The position numbers and the translations under genes were made by a program. The notes under the pieces are model-generated. The model searched no databases and had not been told where the DNA came from. It worked only from the letters and a program-made list of their open reading frames with translations. Positions 39,167-49,835 of a stretch of 64,000 nucleotides of DNA are shown in pieces (position 1 is the first letter of the stretch; each line of letters starts with the position of its first letter). Location of the stretch: the NCBI GenBank assembly GCA_009746045.1, contig RPFO01001735.1, positions 1-64,000 on the forward strand, in the 5' to 3' direction. The DNA is from Mesostigma viride (Eukaryota; Streptophyta; Mesostigmatophyceae; Mesostigmatales; Mesostigmataceae).

Positions 39167-41016
39167 GCTCGGAGAAGGAAGAGGTTTACGAGGAGGAAGA
39201 GGGGGAGGAGGAAGAGGGGGAGGAGGATATTGCTGAGGGGCACCCGCCCGGGGTGGGTGGGGGGCAGGCGGAGGGGGAGAAAGGGGATGGGGATGGGGAG
39301 GAGGGAGGAGGGGGGAGGGGGAGAGGGACGGGGGAGGAGATGGAAGGGGAGGGAAAAAGCGCAGTCGGGATGATGGAGGCTCGCGGGAGGAGACAATGGG
39401 GGGGATGAAGACAAAAGGGGGGGAGGTAAGCGCCAGCGTGCTGGTGAAGGAGACTCGAGGCCTGTCGTTGGAAACGCCGGCGGGCGTATCTGTGATGAGG
39501 AGGGGGATCGCCAGCGGGAGGGAGGCTCGCGGCCTGTTACTGGAAACGCCGGCGGGCGTATCTGTGATGAGGAGGGGGATCGCCAGCAGGAAGGAGGCTC
39601 GCGGCCTGTTACTGGAAACGCCGGCGGGCGTATCTGTGATGAGGATGGGGATCGCCAGCAGGAAGCAGGCTCGCGGCCTGTTACTGGTAGCGCCGGCGGG
39701 CGTTCCCGATTTACGGGAGGCGGTCGTGTCCGACAGATGGGAATGAGGCCTCGTCAGGATTCATGGGGACCCCCGGTTGAGGGGACCCCCGCCCTCGCCT
39801 CGGTTTCTTTGGGTCTGGGTGACGATCCCGTACCGTCGTCAGGAAGGACGGTTGTGATGACTTTGCCCCCCCGCTCGACGGGGATGGAGCAATGCCCGAA
39901 CACGATACTGCTGAATGAGGATGACGATCCGGAGCCGTCGGCTGACACGGATTTTGTTGCGAGCACCCCACTGCAGAAGAGGGTATTGGAGGCTCGTAAC
40001 GTGGAGGGTCCGCCGAAAGTCTCAGGTGGAGGGCCGGCGTTTGCCGGATTGATGCGCCCGACTGAGGTGGTCGATGTTGAGGCGCCGCCAGGGACATCGG
40101 CCGGACACTATACCGCATTGATGGAGCCCTTCGATCGACCAAGGATGCCCTTCCACGCTCCAACGGTACATTCGGCCGGTAAATTTCATTTTCAATAAAC
40201 GAGTTTAATAAGTACCTTAATATATATTTCTACATAAGTTTTTTTGCATCAGTCCATGGCTTCATTGATTTCTCACACGACCCTTCCGTATTCATGTTAA
40301 TTGGCATGTGCTTACGTGCAGGGAAAGGCGAAGAAGAAACTCCAGTTCGGTTTCCCCGTGGATCCGCGTCTGGGACTGTGTCCAGAGAGGCCGGCCGTGT
40401 TGTTGGCCAGGCCGCGGTCGGCGAACCAGTTGCACAACCGGGGGCGGGAGGGGACGAGCTCCCACCCAACGCACCAACTCACGCACCAGCCTTACCGTGC
40501 GGTCAGCCAGAAAAAACGTACGAAGAGTTGATGGCAGAGGCGGCGGCTGCGCAGGGGCAGAAGGCAAAACGTCGGGGAGGGGGCAGGCGAGGGGCGGGGC
40601 AGGAGACGGAGGGTGCCGACGAACCTGCACAGCCGCAGAAGGGTGGTGGTCAGGGCAGAGATGCGACGGCCGAAAACCGAATCAGGGACGTTCGGCCGGA
40701 CGTCCGGATGCGCTTTATGGATGGCGCGAAACTGAGTCGCGGAGGTTGGAGTTCGAAATGGGTAGACGAGGTGTGCATAAACTGGGAGCACAAGTACCCC
40801 AAGAAGGAAGATTTTCCGCTCTTTGGCACCCTCCTGGGCAAAGAGAGGGAGAAGGTGGTGTTCAGATGGTTTGATGAAGGGCACGACCTCGGTTGGAGTA
40901 ATGAGTGCGAGCAAAAGTTTCGTTTCCCTCTGAAGTTCGCTAGAGAACATGTTACTCTCCTGAAGGAAGGCGCCAGCTGGGACAACATTCCTTCATATCG
41001 ACCTGGCAAGCGATGA
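33998..41016 (+). CDS. Large split gene of unknown function, seven exons
   Basis: Proposed exons: 33,998-34,671; 34,793-34,849; 34,977-35,057; 35,182-35,688; 36,131-37,316; 37,573-40,177; 40,322-41,016. All introns are GT-AG (donors GTAAGT, GTACAT, GTAAGT, GTAAGT, GTAAGC, GTAAAT). The first five junctions are phase 0 and the last is phase 1, and each join keeps an open frame. Coding length is about 5.8 kb (about 1,930 residues). No family is recognised. Visible parts are Gly/Arg/Pro-rich linkers in exon 1, a helical Lys-rich exon 4, a basic-helical region in exons 5-6, a poly-Asp run encoded by a GAT microsatellite followed by Glu- and Gly-rich sequence, a 24-residue repeat, and a C-terminal region with a WSSKWVDE motif and several Trp. 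The frame is broken five times (about 34,137; 36,765; 37,245; 39,352; 39,398), each at a homopolymer and each curable by one added base. It could be several genes, or a decaying one. Confidence 0.5.
35113..35134 (+). other. Stem-tetraloop element in intron 3
   Basis: GTT-ACGAC-GGCC-GGCGT-TTCTC inside the intron 35,058-35,181, 48 nt before the acceptor. Outer A-T pair instead of G.T. Confidence 0.7.
35689..36130 (+). other. Intron 4 with a triplicated 150-bp unit
   Basis: The unit includes the last bases of exon 4, the donor (GGAATGAGGTAAGT; GAAATGAGCCAAGT at about 35,836; GGAACGAGGTAAGT at about 35,985), CTCTGTTGTGAGGGGGGCT, and a stem-tetraloop element (35,746; 35,897; 36,049: GTT-GCGAC-GGCC-GGCGT-TTCTC). 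The third donor copy is intact and the second has lost its GT. The intron therefore grew by tandem duplication across its own 5' splice site. Confidence 0.75.
37317..37572 (+). other. Intron 5 with three stem-tetraloop elements
   Basis: Copies start at 37,326, 37,395 and 37,462 (GCGAC-CGCC-GGCGT-TTCT), about 69 bp apart within a short tandem duplication that also repeats TATGCCAT and TTCGGTCAAGATGC. The 3' end ...GGGGATGCAG joins in frame to GTTACCGAACAAG. Confidence 0.75.
39110..39167 (+). repeat. (GAT)n coding microsatellite
   Basis: About 19 GAT codons encode a poly-Asp run within exon 6 of the large gene, followed by a Glu/Gly-rich stretch. A likely source of length polymorphism. Confidence 0.95.
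39440..39712 (+). repeat. 72-bp coding minisatellite carrying the stem-tetraloop element in reverse
   Basis: Three and a half units of 72 bp, open in two frames. The frame that continues into the downstream coding sequence reads VTGNAGGRICDEEGDRQ then REGGSRP. Each unit contains GGAAACGCCGGCGGGCGTAT (39,470; 39,542; 39,614; degenerate at 39,686), whose reverse complement is GAT-ACGCC-CGCC-GGCGT-TTCC, a perfect five-pair member of the intron/spacer family. Confidence 0.75.
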
Positions 41017-41274
41017 TGGGCGAGGACTTTGCACGAAATCGCGTTTTGCACGTAATTGCCCACCGCAACGTGGAGAAATGCAGATGTACATAGTAGTTGG
41101 ATCAGTTACCGTGACTTTGGGCAGTTTAGTAGTTGGGGTGACGTGTCCAATGTATATATGGTGGGGCGCGTCCAAGGGGGTCCACGCTGATTGAGCACTT
41201 GCATGTGTTCTTTCAACATATTCGGACATGTATGAAATGAATAAATTGTTTGGACGATTGCAAATTGATTGATT

Positions 41275-41510
41275 GAAGAATGAGATACCATTAATAATTG
41301 AAAAATGTAAAACCTCATTGTGAATTTGTACTTCAAACTTTCACATGCATGCCCCAAATTGTGCATTTGTGCAGGTTTTAATTATGAGAAGTAGCATTTC
41401 TCTACAAATATTGAGAAATTTAGGGGCACTTGGGGTTGTTGGCCATGTTCATTCATGATAAAATGGACTTTTTATGCTGTAAAATCATATTCCACTAGTC
41501 CAAAACGCTG
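41275..41510. repeat. Diverged copy of the giant fold-back's unique arm
   Basis: Aligns by eye with 13,802-14,030: AATGAGATACCATT, TTTCACATGCATGCCC, TGAATTTGT/TGCATTTGTGC, AATATTGAG.AATTTAGGGG, GGCCATGTTCATTCATGAT, CATATTCCACT in the same order. Similarity is substantial but far from complete, so this is an old dispersed copy. No satellite is attached here. Confidence 0.7.
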
Positions 41511-41550
41511 CTTTCATGACGTCAAAAGTACCAGCAATGGCCCTAGGTTG

Positions 41551-41587
41551 GAGCAGTAGATGTTGGGGACGCCCTGATGAGTCCCAC
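41551..41587 (+). repeat. Short direct repeat, copy 1
   Basis: TTGGAGCAGTAGATGTTGGG followed by GACGCCC; recurs at 42,572-42,606. The two copies bracket the exon at 41,629-41,952 and about 600 bp of AT-rich sequence. Confidence 0.75.
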
Positions 41588-41628
41588 GATCCAGATCATC
41601 CATATTCCGGCTAGCGGAAGTCTTGCAG

Positions 41629-41952
41629 GAGCCTTATCAGGTGGCCGCTACTTTCGTGAGGCGAGTGGCCGACAGAAACGGCAAGGTCGATAGGGAGTTG
41701 TTCCGTAAGGGACAATGGGTGGTGGGGGTGCGCTACTGGGACAGATTTCCGGGTATGGCGACGATGTTCAAAATGGACGCCGATGCCCAACCTGAACAGC
41801 CAAACTTGGTCAATTGCTACCTGTGCATGGACGCGGGGTTCGAACACACCATTGTTGTCAACCCAGCTAACAATCGCCAGGCCATCTTGACCATTCCGAC
41901 AGACGTCGAGAAACGGCTCACGAACTTGGCCAAGAAGAGACCTGTTCAGTAG
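41629..41952 (+). CDS. Probable terminal exon, unknown product
   Basis: An open frame of 107 codons without a suitable ATG, beginning exactly after TCTTGCAG (acceptor-like) and ending in TAG. The product has a regular alpha/beta-like composition (QWVVGVRYWDRFPGMAT, NCYLCMDAGFEHTIVV, RQAILTIPTDVEKRL) and a Cys pair C-x2-C. No family recognised. Upstream exons are not identified; the large gene at 33,998 ends 600 bp earlier in its own stop codon, so this is probably a separate gene or an alternative 3' exon. Confidence 0.45.
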   Translation, partial: EPYQVAATFVRRVADRNGKVDRELFRKGQWVVGVRYWDRFPGMATMFKMDADAQPEQPNLVNCYLCMDAGFEHTIVVNPANNRQAILTIPTDVEKRLTNLAKKRPVQ

Positions 41953-42571
41953 GCCAGCTCGCCCGGGCTTGGTTGGACGAGGTGGACAGCCTTGAGAGCA
42001 CGTGCTTCGTTGTGAGCACTTGCCTTTCAGCCGTGATTTGCAAACGAGTTCCTTGTCCTGAATTGTAAAGCTCGATTCATGCTCTTTTAAGGAAGTGTAT
42101 AATATTATCCAGATCATGTATATATTTAGATCTAGACCTGAGTTCAAATAACATTTCTTAGAGGGCTGAGATGCGCGAGGTCCAGCATACATGTATATAT
42201 CCATGGAGACATGTTACAAACTCAAATGTTTCATTGTACGTACCACTAGCTCGTCGACGGGGGTATCCCATGTAATGTATGATTTATGAATTAATTAATC
42301 GCTTAATTGTACAATGTAAATGGATCATGAACTTGTCAAGTGGCCTAATTTGGTTTATTTGGTTCATCATTTATTGATCTCAATCATTCTTAATTGAATC
42401 TCGAGCAATAGCAATCGTGAAGCAGATCCTAATCATGTGATTCGCATAACATTTGAGAATAGGCAACAAGTGCTACTTTGAGGAATGCGGGGTTGGTCAG
42501 GTTATTATAGAGCTAGAGCTACAAACGGCACATATATTGCAAACTTTGCGCTCCAGGCATGGAATTTCAAA
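41953..42571. other. AT-rich spacer, nothing recognised
   Basis: No ORF above background, no tandem repeat, no RNA gene seen. Confidence 0.4.
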
Positions 42572-42606
42572 AGTACCAAAATTGGAGCAGTAGATGTTGG
42601 GGACGC
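42572..42606 (+). repeat. Short direct repeat, copy 2
   Basis: TTGGAGCAGTAGATGTTGGG then GACGCCCC, as at 41,551. Confidence 0.75.
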
Positions 42607-42819
42607 CCCGGATGACGCCAACAGTGTCTGTGCTCTGCATGTCAGCTAAAATCATATCGCGGAGACAAACATATGGCGGTATGTCCAATGTTGGCCACTG
42701 CGTCGCCTAACAGGTTGTTACATGGTCGGCAAGGGCCTGACCATGTAAGAAGATATCTCCCTGGCTGGCCAGTCCACAAGGAACCAGCAGGGACCTCATC
42801 TGAATCAACCTGATTTATT

Positions 42820-43184
42820 AACTAACTACTTAATTCATTTATTAAACTCATGCCCCCATTAGGGAGTCAAGGAGCATTAGTTAACCCCGATTCATTCATT
42901 AATTAATTATTTAAACACGTGCTCCCGTTGGGGAGTCACGGAGCACCGAAGTGCTTTTAATGCCTGTGTGTGCACAACAGGAGAAAGGGCAGAGACCCCC
43001 ACTCTCCTTCACGCCTAAGGCATGCCACAGCTGCATTCGGGAACGCTAGCTAAACGGACACGCTAACGATCCGGCAATCTGTGGGTGCAATAAGACTCAT
43101 GTGAGCATGGCATAACACTAGGAGCGTGGGCAAGTAATCTCATCATAGCCAGGACGTAGCATGGCTGTACTAGGACTATACCCC
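42820..43184 (-). repeat. Retroelement 3'-tail repeats (hairpin family)
   Basis: Two tandem tails: TAAT-rich runs followed by CTCATGCCCCCATTAGGGAG (about 42,847) and CACGTGCTCCCGTTGGGGAG (about 42,917), each continuing TCA.GGAGCA. The conserved part (TGCTCC, about 13 nt, GGAGCA) can form a hairpin. The same module ends the LINE remnant at 43,750, so these are likely 3' ends of minus-strand LINE or SINE copies. Confidence 0.6.
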
Positions 43185-43731
43185 GATGGATGGATGGATG
43201 GATGGATGGATGGATGGATGGATGGATGGATGGATGGATGGATGGATGGATGGATGGATGGATGGATGGATGGATGGATGGATGGATGGATGGATGGATG
43301 GATGGATGGATGGATGGATGGATGGATGGATGGATGGATGGATGGATGGATGGATGGATGGATGGATGGATGGATGGATGGATGGATGGATGGATGGATG
43401 GATGGATGGATGGATGGATGGATGGATGGATGGATGGATGGATGGATGGATGGATGGATGGATGGATGGATGGATGGATGGATGGATGGATGGATGGATG
43501 GATGGATGGATGGATGGATGGATGGATGGATGGATGGATGGATGGATGGATGGATGGATGGATGGATGGATGGATGGATGGATGGATGGATGGATGGATG
43601 GATGGATGGATGGATGGATGGATGGATGGATGGATGGATGGATGGATGGATGGATGGATGGATGGATGGATGGATGGATGGATGGATGGATGGATGGATG
43701 GATGGATGGATGGATGGATGGATGGATGGAT
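43185..43731. repeat. (GGAT)n array 1
   Basis: About 136 perfect GGAT tetramers, ending in (AATT)n and a retroelement tail. The Met-Asp-Gly-Trp and Ile-His-Pro-Ser ORFs are artefacts. Confidence 0.99.
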
Positions 43732-43734
43732 AAT

Positions 43735-43917
43735 TAATTAATTAATTAGACTCGTGCTCCCGTTGGGGAGTCACGGAGCATTAACCCCGATGAATGGATG
43801 GATGGGTGCACACATTCCTACCGGTCTAATCTATCTACATTGGCTACATACTACATCTATCTAACAACATTCTATCTACATCATCTATCTAGGCAGCCGC
43901 ACGCTGCCCTAGGGGAG
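43735..43917 (-). mobile_element. 3' UTR and tail of the LINE remnant
   Basis: On the minus strand this follows the LINE stop codon and ends GGGGTTAATGCTCCGTGACT, CCCCAACGGGAGCACGAG, then (TAAT)n and (ATCC)n. The plus-strand form ACTCGTGCTCCCGTTGGGGA then GTCACGGAGCATTAACCC recurs at 61,058 and 61,801. Confidence 0.65.
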
Positions 43918-44331
43918 CTATCTAGCGTGCCTCCCGCGGGATTGCACACGCGGGCGCTTCCCCACTGGGGGGGGCTCGTTGTCCTCTATGACCTGGGCCC
44001 ACTTGGCCTTGTCCATCATCTTCTTCCAAATCACGGAGAGGCCTAGGCCCCCCATGTCCTCTACTAGCTGTTCTTTGAAGGTGCGGGCCTTGCGGCGTCT
44101 AACATCACTGGGCCCAGCCCACGTCAGGAGGTGCCGGCCAGGCTGGGCTGGTCGCAGTCCTGCGGGGGGGCCACGTGAGGTGTCTACCTGGTTGGTGCGA
44201 GCTAGGTGCCCTACTAGCTGCAGGCGGCGTTGCTTAATTGTGCTGGTGATATAGGGCATGCCCTGGTACAGGTCCTCATTGCGGACATGAGCAGCATATC
44301 CTACTCTGAAAATGGAACGCAGCATGCTGGT
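43918..44331 (-). pseudogene. LINE reverse transcriptase, C-terminal tail only
   Basis: The minus-strand frame reads [20 protein letters not shown], then a [11 protein letters not shown] motif, a Pro/Gly-rich linker, and [20 protein letters not shown] before the stop at 43,918. The pattern (LR..F.v.....vRNe.Ly), (RRL.l.GHl.R) and (DR/DKaKW) is the conserved region just after the reverse transcriptase domain of many non-LTR retrotransposons. The catalytic FADD region and the endonuclease are absent. The 5' side runs directly into a 2.1-kb (ATCC)n array, so the copy is either 5'-truncated or split by repeat growth. Confidence 0.8.
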
Positions 44332-46440
44332 GGATGGATGGATGGATGGATGGATGGATGGATGGATGGATGGATGGATGGATGGATGGATGGATGGATG
44401 GATGGATGGATGGATGGATGGATGGATGGATGGATGGATGGATGGATGGATGGATGGATGGATGGATGGATGGATGGATGGATGGATGGATGGATGGATG
44501 GATGGATGGATGGATGGATGGATGGATGGATGGATGGATGGATGGATGGATGGATGGATGGATGGATGGATGGATGGATGGATGGATGGATGGATGGATG
44601 GATGGATGGATGGATGGATGGATGGATGGATGGATGGATGGATGGATGGATGGATGGATGGATGGATGGATGGATGGATGGATGGATGGATGGATGGATG
44701 GATGGATGGATGGATGGATGGATGGATGGATGGATGGATGGATGGATGGATGGATGGATGGATGGATGGATGGATGGATGGATGGATGGATGGATGGATG
44801 GATGGATGGATGGATGGATGGATGGATGGATGGATGGATGGATGGATGGATGGATGGATGGATGGATGGATGGATGGATGGATGGATGGATGGATGGATG
44901 GATGGATGGATGGATGGATGGATGGATGGATGGATGGATGGATGGATGGATGGATGGATGGATGGATGGATGGATGGATGGATGGATGGATGGATGGATG
45001 GATGGATGGATGGATGGATGGATGGATGGATGGATGGATGGATGGATGGATGGATGGATGGATGGATGGATGGATGGATGGATGGATGGATGGATGGATG
45101 GATGGATGGATGGATGGATGGATGGATGGATGGATGGATGGATGGATGGATGGATGGATGGATGGATGGATGGATGGATGGATGGATGGATGGATGGATG
45201 GATGGATGGATGGATGGATGGATGGATGGATGGATGGATGGATGGATGGATGGATGGATGGATGGATGGATGGATGGATGGATGGATGGATGGATGGATG
45301 GATGGATGGATGGATGGATGGATGGATGGATGGATGGATGGATGGATGGATGGATGGATGGATGGATGGATGGATGGATGGATGGATGGATGGATGGATG
45401 GATGGATGGATGGATGGATGGATGGATGGATGGATGGATGGATGGATGGATGGATGGATGGATGGATGGATGGATGGATGGATGGATGGATGGATGGATG
45501 GATGGATGGATGGATGGATGGATGGATGGATGGATGGATGGATGGATGGATGGATGGATGGATGGATGGATGGATGGATGGATGGATGGATGGATGGATG
45601 GATGGATGGATGGATGGATGGATGGATGGATGGATGGATGGATGGATGGATGGATGGATGGATGGATGGATGGATGGATGGATGGATGGATGGATGGATG
45701 GATGGATGGATGGATGGATGGATGGATGGATGGATGGATGGATGGATGGATGGATGGATGGATGGATGGATGGATGGATGGATGGATGGATGGATGGATG
45801 GATGGATGGATGGATGGATGGATGGATGGATGGATGGATGGATGGATGGATGGATGGATGGATGGATGGATGGATGGATGGATGGATGGATGGATGGATG
45901 GATGGATGGATGGATGGATGGATGGATGGATGGATGGATGGATGGATGGATGGATGGATGGATGGATGGATGGATGGATGGATGGATGGATGGATGGATG
46001 GATGGATGGATGGATGGATGGATGGATGGATGGATGGATGGATGGATGGATGGATGGATGGATGGATGGATGGATGGATGGATGGATGGATGGATGGATG
46101 GATGGATGGATGGATGGATGGATGGATGGATGGATGGATGGATGGATGGATGGATGGATGGATGGATGGATGGATGGATGGATGGATGGATGGATGGATG
46201 GATGGATGGATGGATGGATGGATGGATGGATGGATGGATGGATGGATGGATGGATGGATGGATGGATGGATGGATGGATGGATGGATGGATGGATGGATG
46301 GATGGATGGATGGATGGATGGATGGATGGATGGATGGATGGATGGATGGATGGATGGATGGATGGATGGATGGATGGATGGATGGATGGATGGATGGATG
46401 GATGGATGGATGGATGGATGGATGGATGGATGGATGGATG
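44330..46440. repeat. (GGAT)n array 2, 2.1 kb, uninterrupted
   Basis: About 527 perfect tetramers without a single substitution, between the LINE fragment and the left arm of the second palindrome. The complete lack of variants implies recent expansion, active homogenisation or collapsed/filled assembly. Confidence 0.99.
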
Positions 46441-46900
46441 GCTTGTCTTACATGATGCAGTGGAACTTTGGTGCTGGAGGGTTAATTGTGGCCCGGTCTG
46501 GTTTAGCTTCAGTGCTCTCATGGCGGCCTTCATTTGTAATTATTTGAATGCATGCCCATTGGGCCATGCATAGTGTATATTTTTTACGCATGCACGCCCA
46601 TTATGTATCGCTGGGTCCATCCCATCAATGCTTGTTTATTGCCAGGTCTGGTGTAAGTAAGTTAGTACTTGCGTGTCATGCGCATGGGCATGTTTAGAGT
46701 ACTATGCTAATCTCTTTAGAAACATAATTACACGGAAGTTACAAATCTCATCTGCATCATGCCCCAAGACACTACATTAAAGAATCAAATAAAATTATAA
46801 CATGCCTCCGTTGGGAGATCATGCAGCACATGCATATTCCTTGCTGAATGGGTAGAGGTGGGTCAAGCCGCAACATCGAAATAAGCTAACTCTAAGCTAT

Positions 46901-47026
46901 CTAGTCTACAAAATCCTCACTACACTTCTCCCCAAAGCGCCCCTTCCGCTTTGGGGGAGGGGGCTTACCCACATGGGCTGGCGTGTGAGCCGGGACATTG
47001 GTCTTCCACCTCTTCTTGTTCTGCAT
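46901..47026 (-). CDS. Small basic ORF, left-arm copy
   Basis: 41 residues starting MQNKKRW, with PPPPKRKGRFGEKC near the end. Mirrors 55,927-56,037 but ends later because of a difference at the stop. The frame extends upstream to 47,113. Conservation in both arms reflects duplication and is weak evidence for coding. No domain. Confidence 0.3.
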   Translation of the reverse strand: MQNKKRWKTNVPAHTPAHVGKPPPPKRKGRFGEKCSEDFVD

Positions 47027-47302
47027 AGGAACAGAGAGCGAAGAAATGCGGTGTGGGGACCCCTTCTCGTGGTAATGCGTTACATGTACTCCCCACCGGG
47101 CTTTGCTCTTCATGGGTTCATAAAGACAACAATTATTCAGTAAGAATTTAATAAATTAGGAACATATATCCGTTGGGAGTCACTGTTACACATATACCTG
47201 AAAAGGGGCATATGATTTTAAATACATTCTGAGCTACAACCTGCACGTGCATGGGTTTAGTTAACTGGCACCTATACTAGAGGCCTGACATGGGGTGGAG
47301 CT

Positions 47303-47440
47303 TCAGTGCTTCCCCGCCTTCTCCTTCTCCCACACTGGGTGCTCCGCGTCCTTCTTCTCCGGCCCTGCCCATGGGTGCACCGGCCCCGCCTCCTCCTTCT
47401 CCTCACGGGACGATTCGCGCTCCACGCATGGCTGCAGCAT
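47303..47440 (-). CDS. Small Glu/Lys-rich ORF, left-arm copy
   Basis: 45 residues, mirror of 55,492-55,629 with at least three amino-acid differences (for example LLP to LQP and KKEA to KKDA). Rich in E and K with HPVWEKEKAGKH at the end. Could be an exon of an outward-facing gene; unrecognised. Confidence 0.3.
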   Translation of the reverse strand: MLQPCVERESSREEKEEAGPVHPWAGPEKKDAEHPVWEKEKAGKH

Positions 47441-48216
47441 CAGTTAGCACGGGCAAGACATAGCAGTAACCGCGCTATGGCTGTTCTAGCACCAGCCTAG
47501 CAGACTGCCATGATCACTCAGCAAACCCACGACAGCTAAACCCTTGGCTGTCACAACCAGTCCATGCATCATTAAGTATGGGTACAGGGAAAGCTTCCCG
47601 CATATCCATGGCCATATGGATGGCAGCAACACAACGACTTGCCCCCTAGCCCCCCGTGCACACACAAAAACGTGGGTCGTGGCTTCCACGCCCCATCCGC
47701 CATGCATGCCAGCGCGTACCTTACTCGCATTCACACCGGGCTGCATCCCAGCGCCGTTGCTGTCCCCATGTGACACGTCGGCTGATTAAGCAGATACACA
47801 GCAGAGTCTGATGTAAACCGCTAAACCCCAAACCCATGCAGACCACAGTCAAGGACGCGTGCATGTCAAGCCATGCCAATTGTGAACCGTACAGCAATTT
47901 ACTTTTCAAGCCTGAAGAGGTGGATAGCAGATACTAGCCTGGAAGAGGTTACAGGGGCACATGTCCATTAGCGAGCGGAACAACACAGCTTACACCCTAC
48001 AAGCGTACCGCACAATGTCCTCCTGCAATTGTCTGCAGATCTCCCAATGCCGCAGACATCTCCACTGCTCTCATGGCGATTGCAAATGCTTCATGCCGCT
48101 GACATCTCCACTGCTCTCATGGCGATTGCAAATGCTTGATGCCGCACCTCTGCTTACAGCAGAAAAGCTTCCTCCGGGCGAGGCACCTGACTGGAACCAA
48201 CACCCATTCCTTGGCT

Positions 48217-49327
48217 TCACAACGTGGCCATGACAGCATCGTGAATCTGCTTCGCCAACGCCCACACTTCAGGACCCGCGCCCTGCACCGCCATGGCCAC
48301 AGGCTGCACCGCTGCAATCGATGCAGCATTCACTGCCTGCGCCGCACCATGTACTGCATGCACGAAAGCCAATCCTGGCTCGGTTATCATGGTCTTGCCC
48401 GATTCCTGCTGCTTCTTCTTCTTCGATGCGGTCATGCGCACTTTATACCCCTTCCTCTCCAAGCACGCCTTCAGCACCTGGCTCGTGCGGTGCTGAATAT
48501 GCTTCTGAAGGCGCGCCTTCTAAACACGAAATGTTGGCAATGTATGATTCCCAAACGGCATGATAGGCACATAATCAGTCCCATGAATTGCTTTGCGGCA
48601 GTCAATGCACCAGAACACCTGTTGAAAAAAGAAGGTTATGCACGCTAGCGATTACCCGCGGCAAGAAGCAATCAACACGCCTCGCTAACAACTGCAACCA
48701 CAATGTAATTCATGACGGGCCACTCACCGCTACCCTGCTCTCCTGCTTCAATGTCTCCCCATTCTCAAGGCCTCCATTGTAAACCTCTCCGTCTTCACCA
48801 TCGTCATCGTCTTCCTCTTCCTCCACTCCGACGTATCCGTGTTTCCTTTTCCTAAGATACCTAGGGTTGTTCAAGTCGTATGTGCGGCGTTGGCACACTT
48901 CCAACAAAATTTTGGCCGCCTCTACCCATTACCATTTATTCGTACTATCATAACATATCCAGGCGTTTGAAAAATCATTCCCTCGTTCGAACTTCTACCC
49001 CTGGGCGTCCATGACGAGGCAGTCACGACGGGACGCAGATGCACAAAAATAAAACAAGGCGACATCCCTTCAATCATTGACCAAAAAACAGAATACGCGC
49101 AGAACTTGGATTTCAACACCACGCACCCATTACCAGCGAGCACGGCTGGCCTGCAACCGCCATCATTTCATAACCAGAAGCCAGGGCCCACACTCCATCC
49201 CGTTACCTCATCTTCCACGCACGGCTTCCGCTGCTTCCCTCTGCTCTTTCGCATTCTCCGCCAGCAACCTCGCCTTCTCCTCGTCCAACAATCCACTAAC
49301 AATAAAATCCCCTCTATTGGACGCCAT
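48217..49327 (-). CDS. Split gene of unknown function, left-arm copy
   Basis: Mirror of 53,650-54,760 (see there for structure); the coordinate sum is constant at 102,977. The predicted peptides of exons 2-4 are the same in both arms as far as I can read. It faces outward from the palindrome centre. Confidence 0.5.
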
Positions 49328-49835
49328 TCAGACGAACTTTGCTAGCGTCTTTTCACCGGCCCCAGCACACATAATCTATAGCCGCTTACTGACAACGGCC
49401 GACAACGACAACTGCTGAATAGGCGAAAAAGGCTGATAACTACATTTTTATATTTCGCTGCATTTGCTAATAGACACGCACGTTCTCCCACTTCTCCATT
49501 ACAATATAATTATCCATCTGGCCGTGTACAGGCAAAGATCCCCGAAGTAACTTACTGAAACGTATCTTACAGCATCGGATCACTGGCACCTAATCTACAG
49601 GTGGTAGATTACCAACCAATACCCGTCGCGGTAATTTACTCTGTCGGTAATGTACTACCAAAGATGTGCAGTCGTAACGTTACTCTTACTTACGGCTAGT
49701 AAAATTACTACGTAGGATGATAGGTAGTAATGATTACGGCGTTGGATCTCACGCCTCGGATCTAGGTAGTAAGATAAGACCTCGTAATTTACGCCTCGGA
49801 TCCTTTTTACTACCCTCGGACGAAAAGTATAGTGC

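Noticed and set aside
41575-41620. Hammerhead ribozyme (CTGATGAGTCCC)
   Set aside because: The CTGATGAG core is present, but there is no GAAA partner or third stem at a suitable distance, and the related copy at 42,600 reads CGGATGACG.
43161-46573. ORFs of MDGW or IHPS repeats (up to 871 codons)
   Set aside because: Translation of (GGAT)n and (ATCC)n in stop-free frames. Only the LINE tail at 43,918-44,331 is meaningful.
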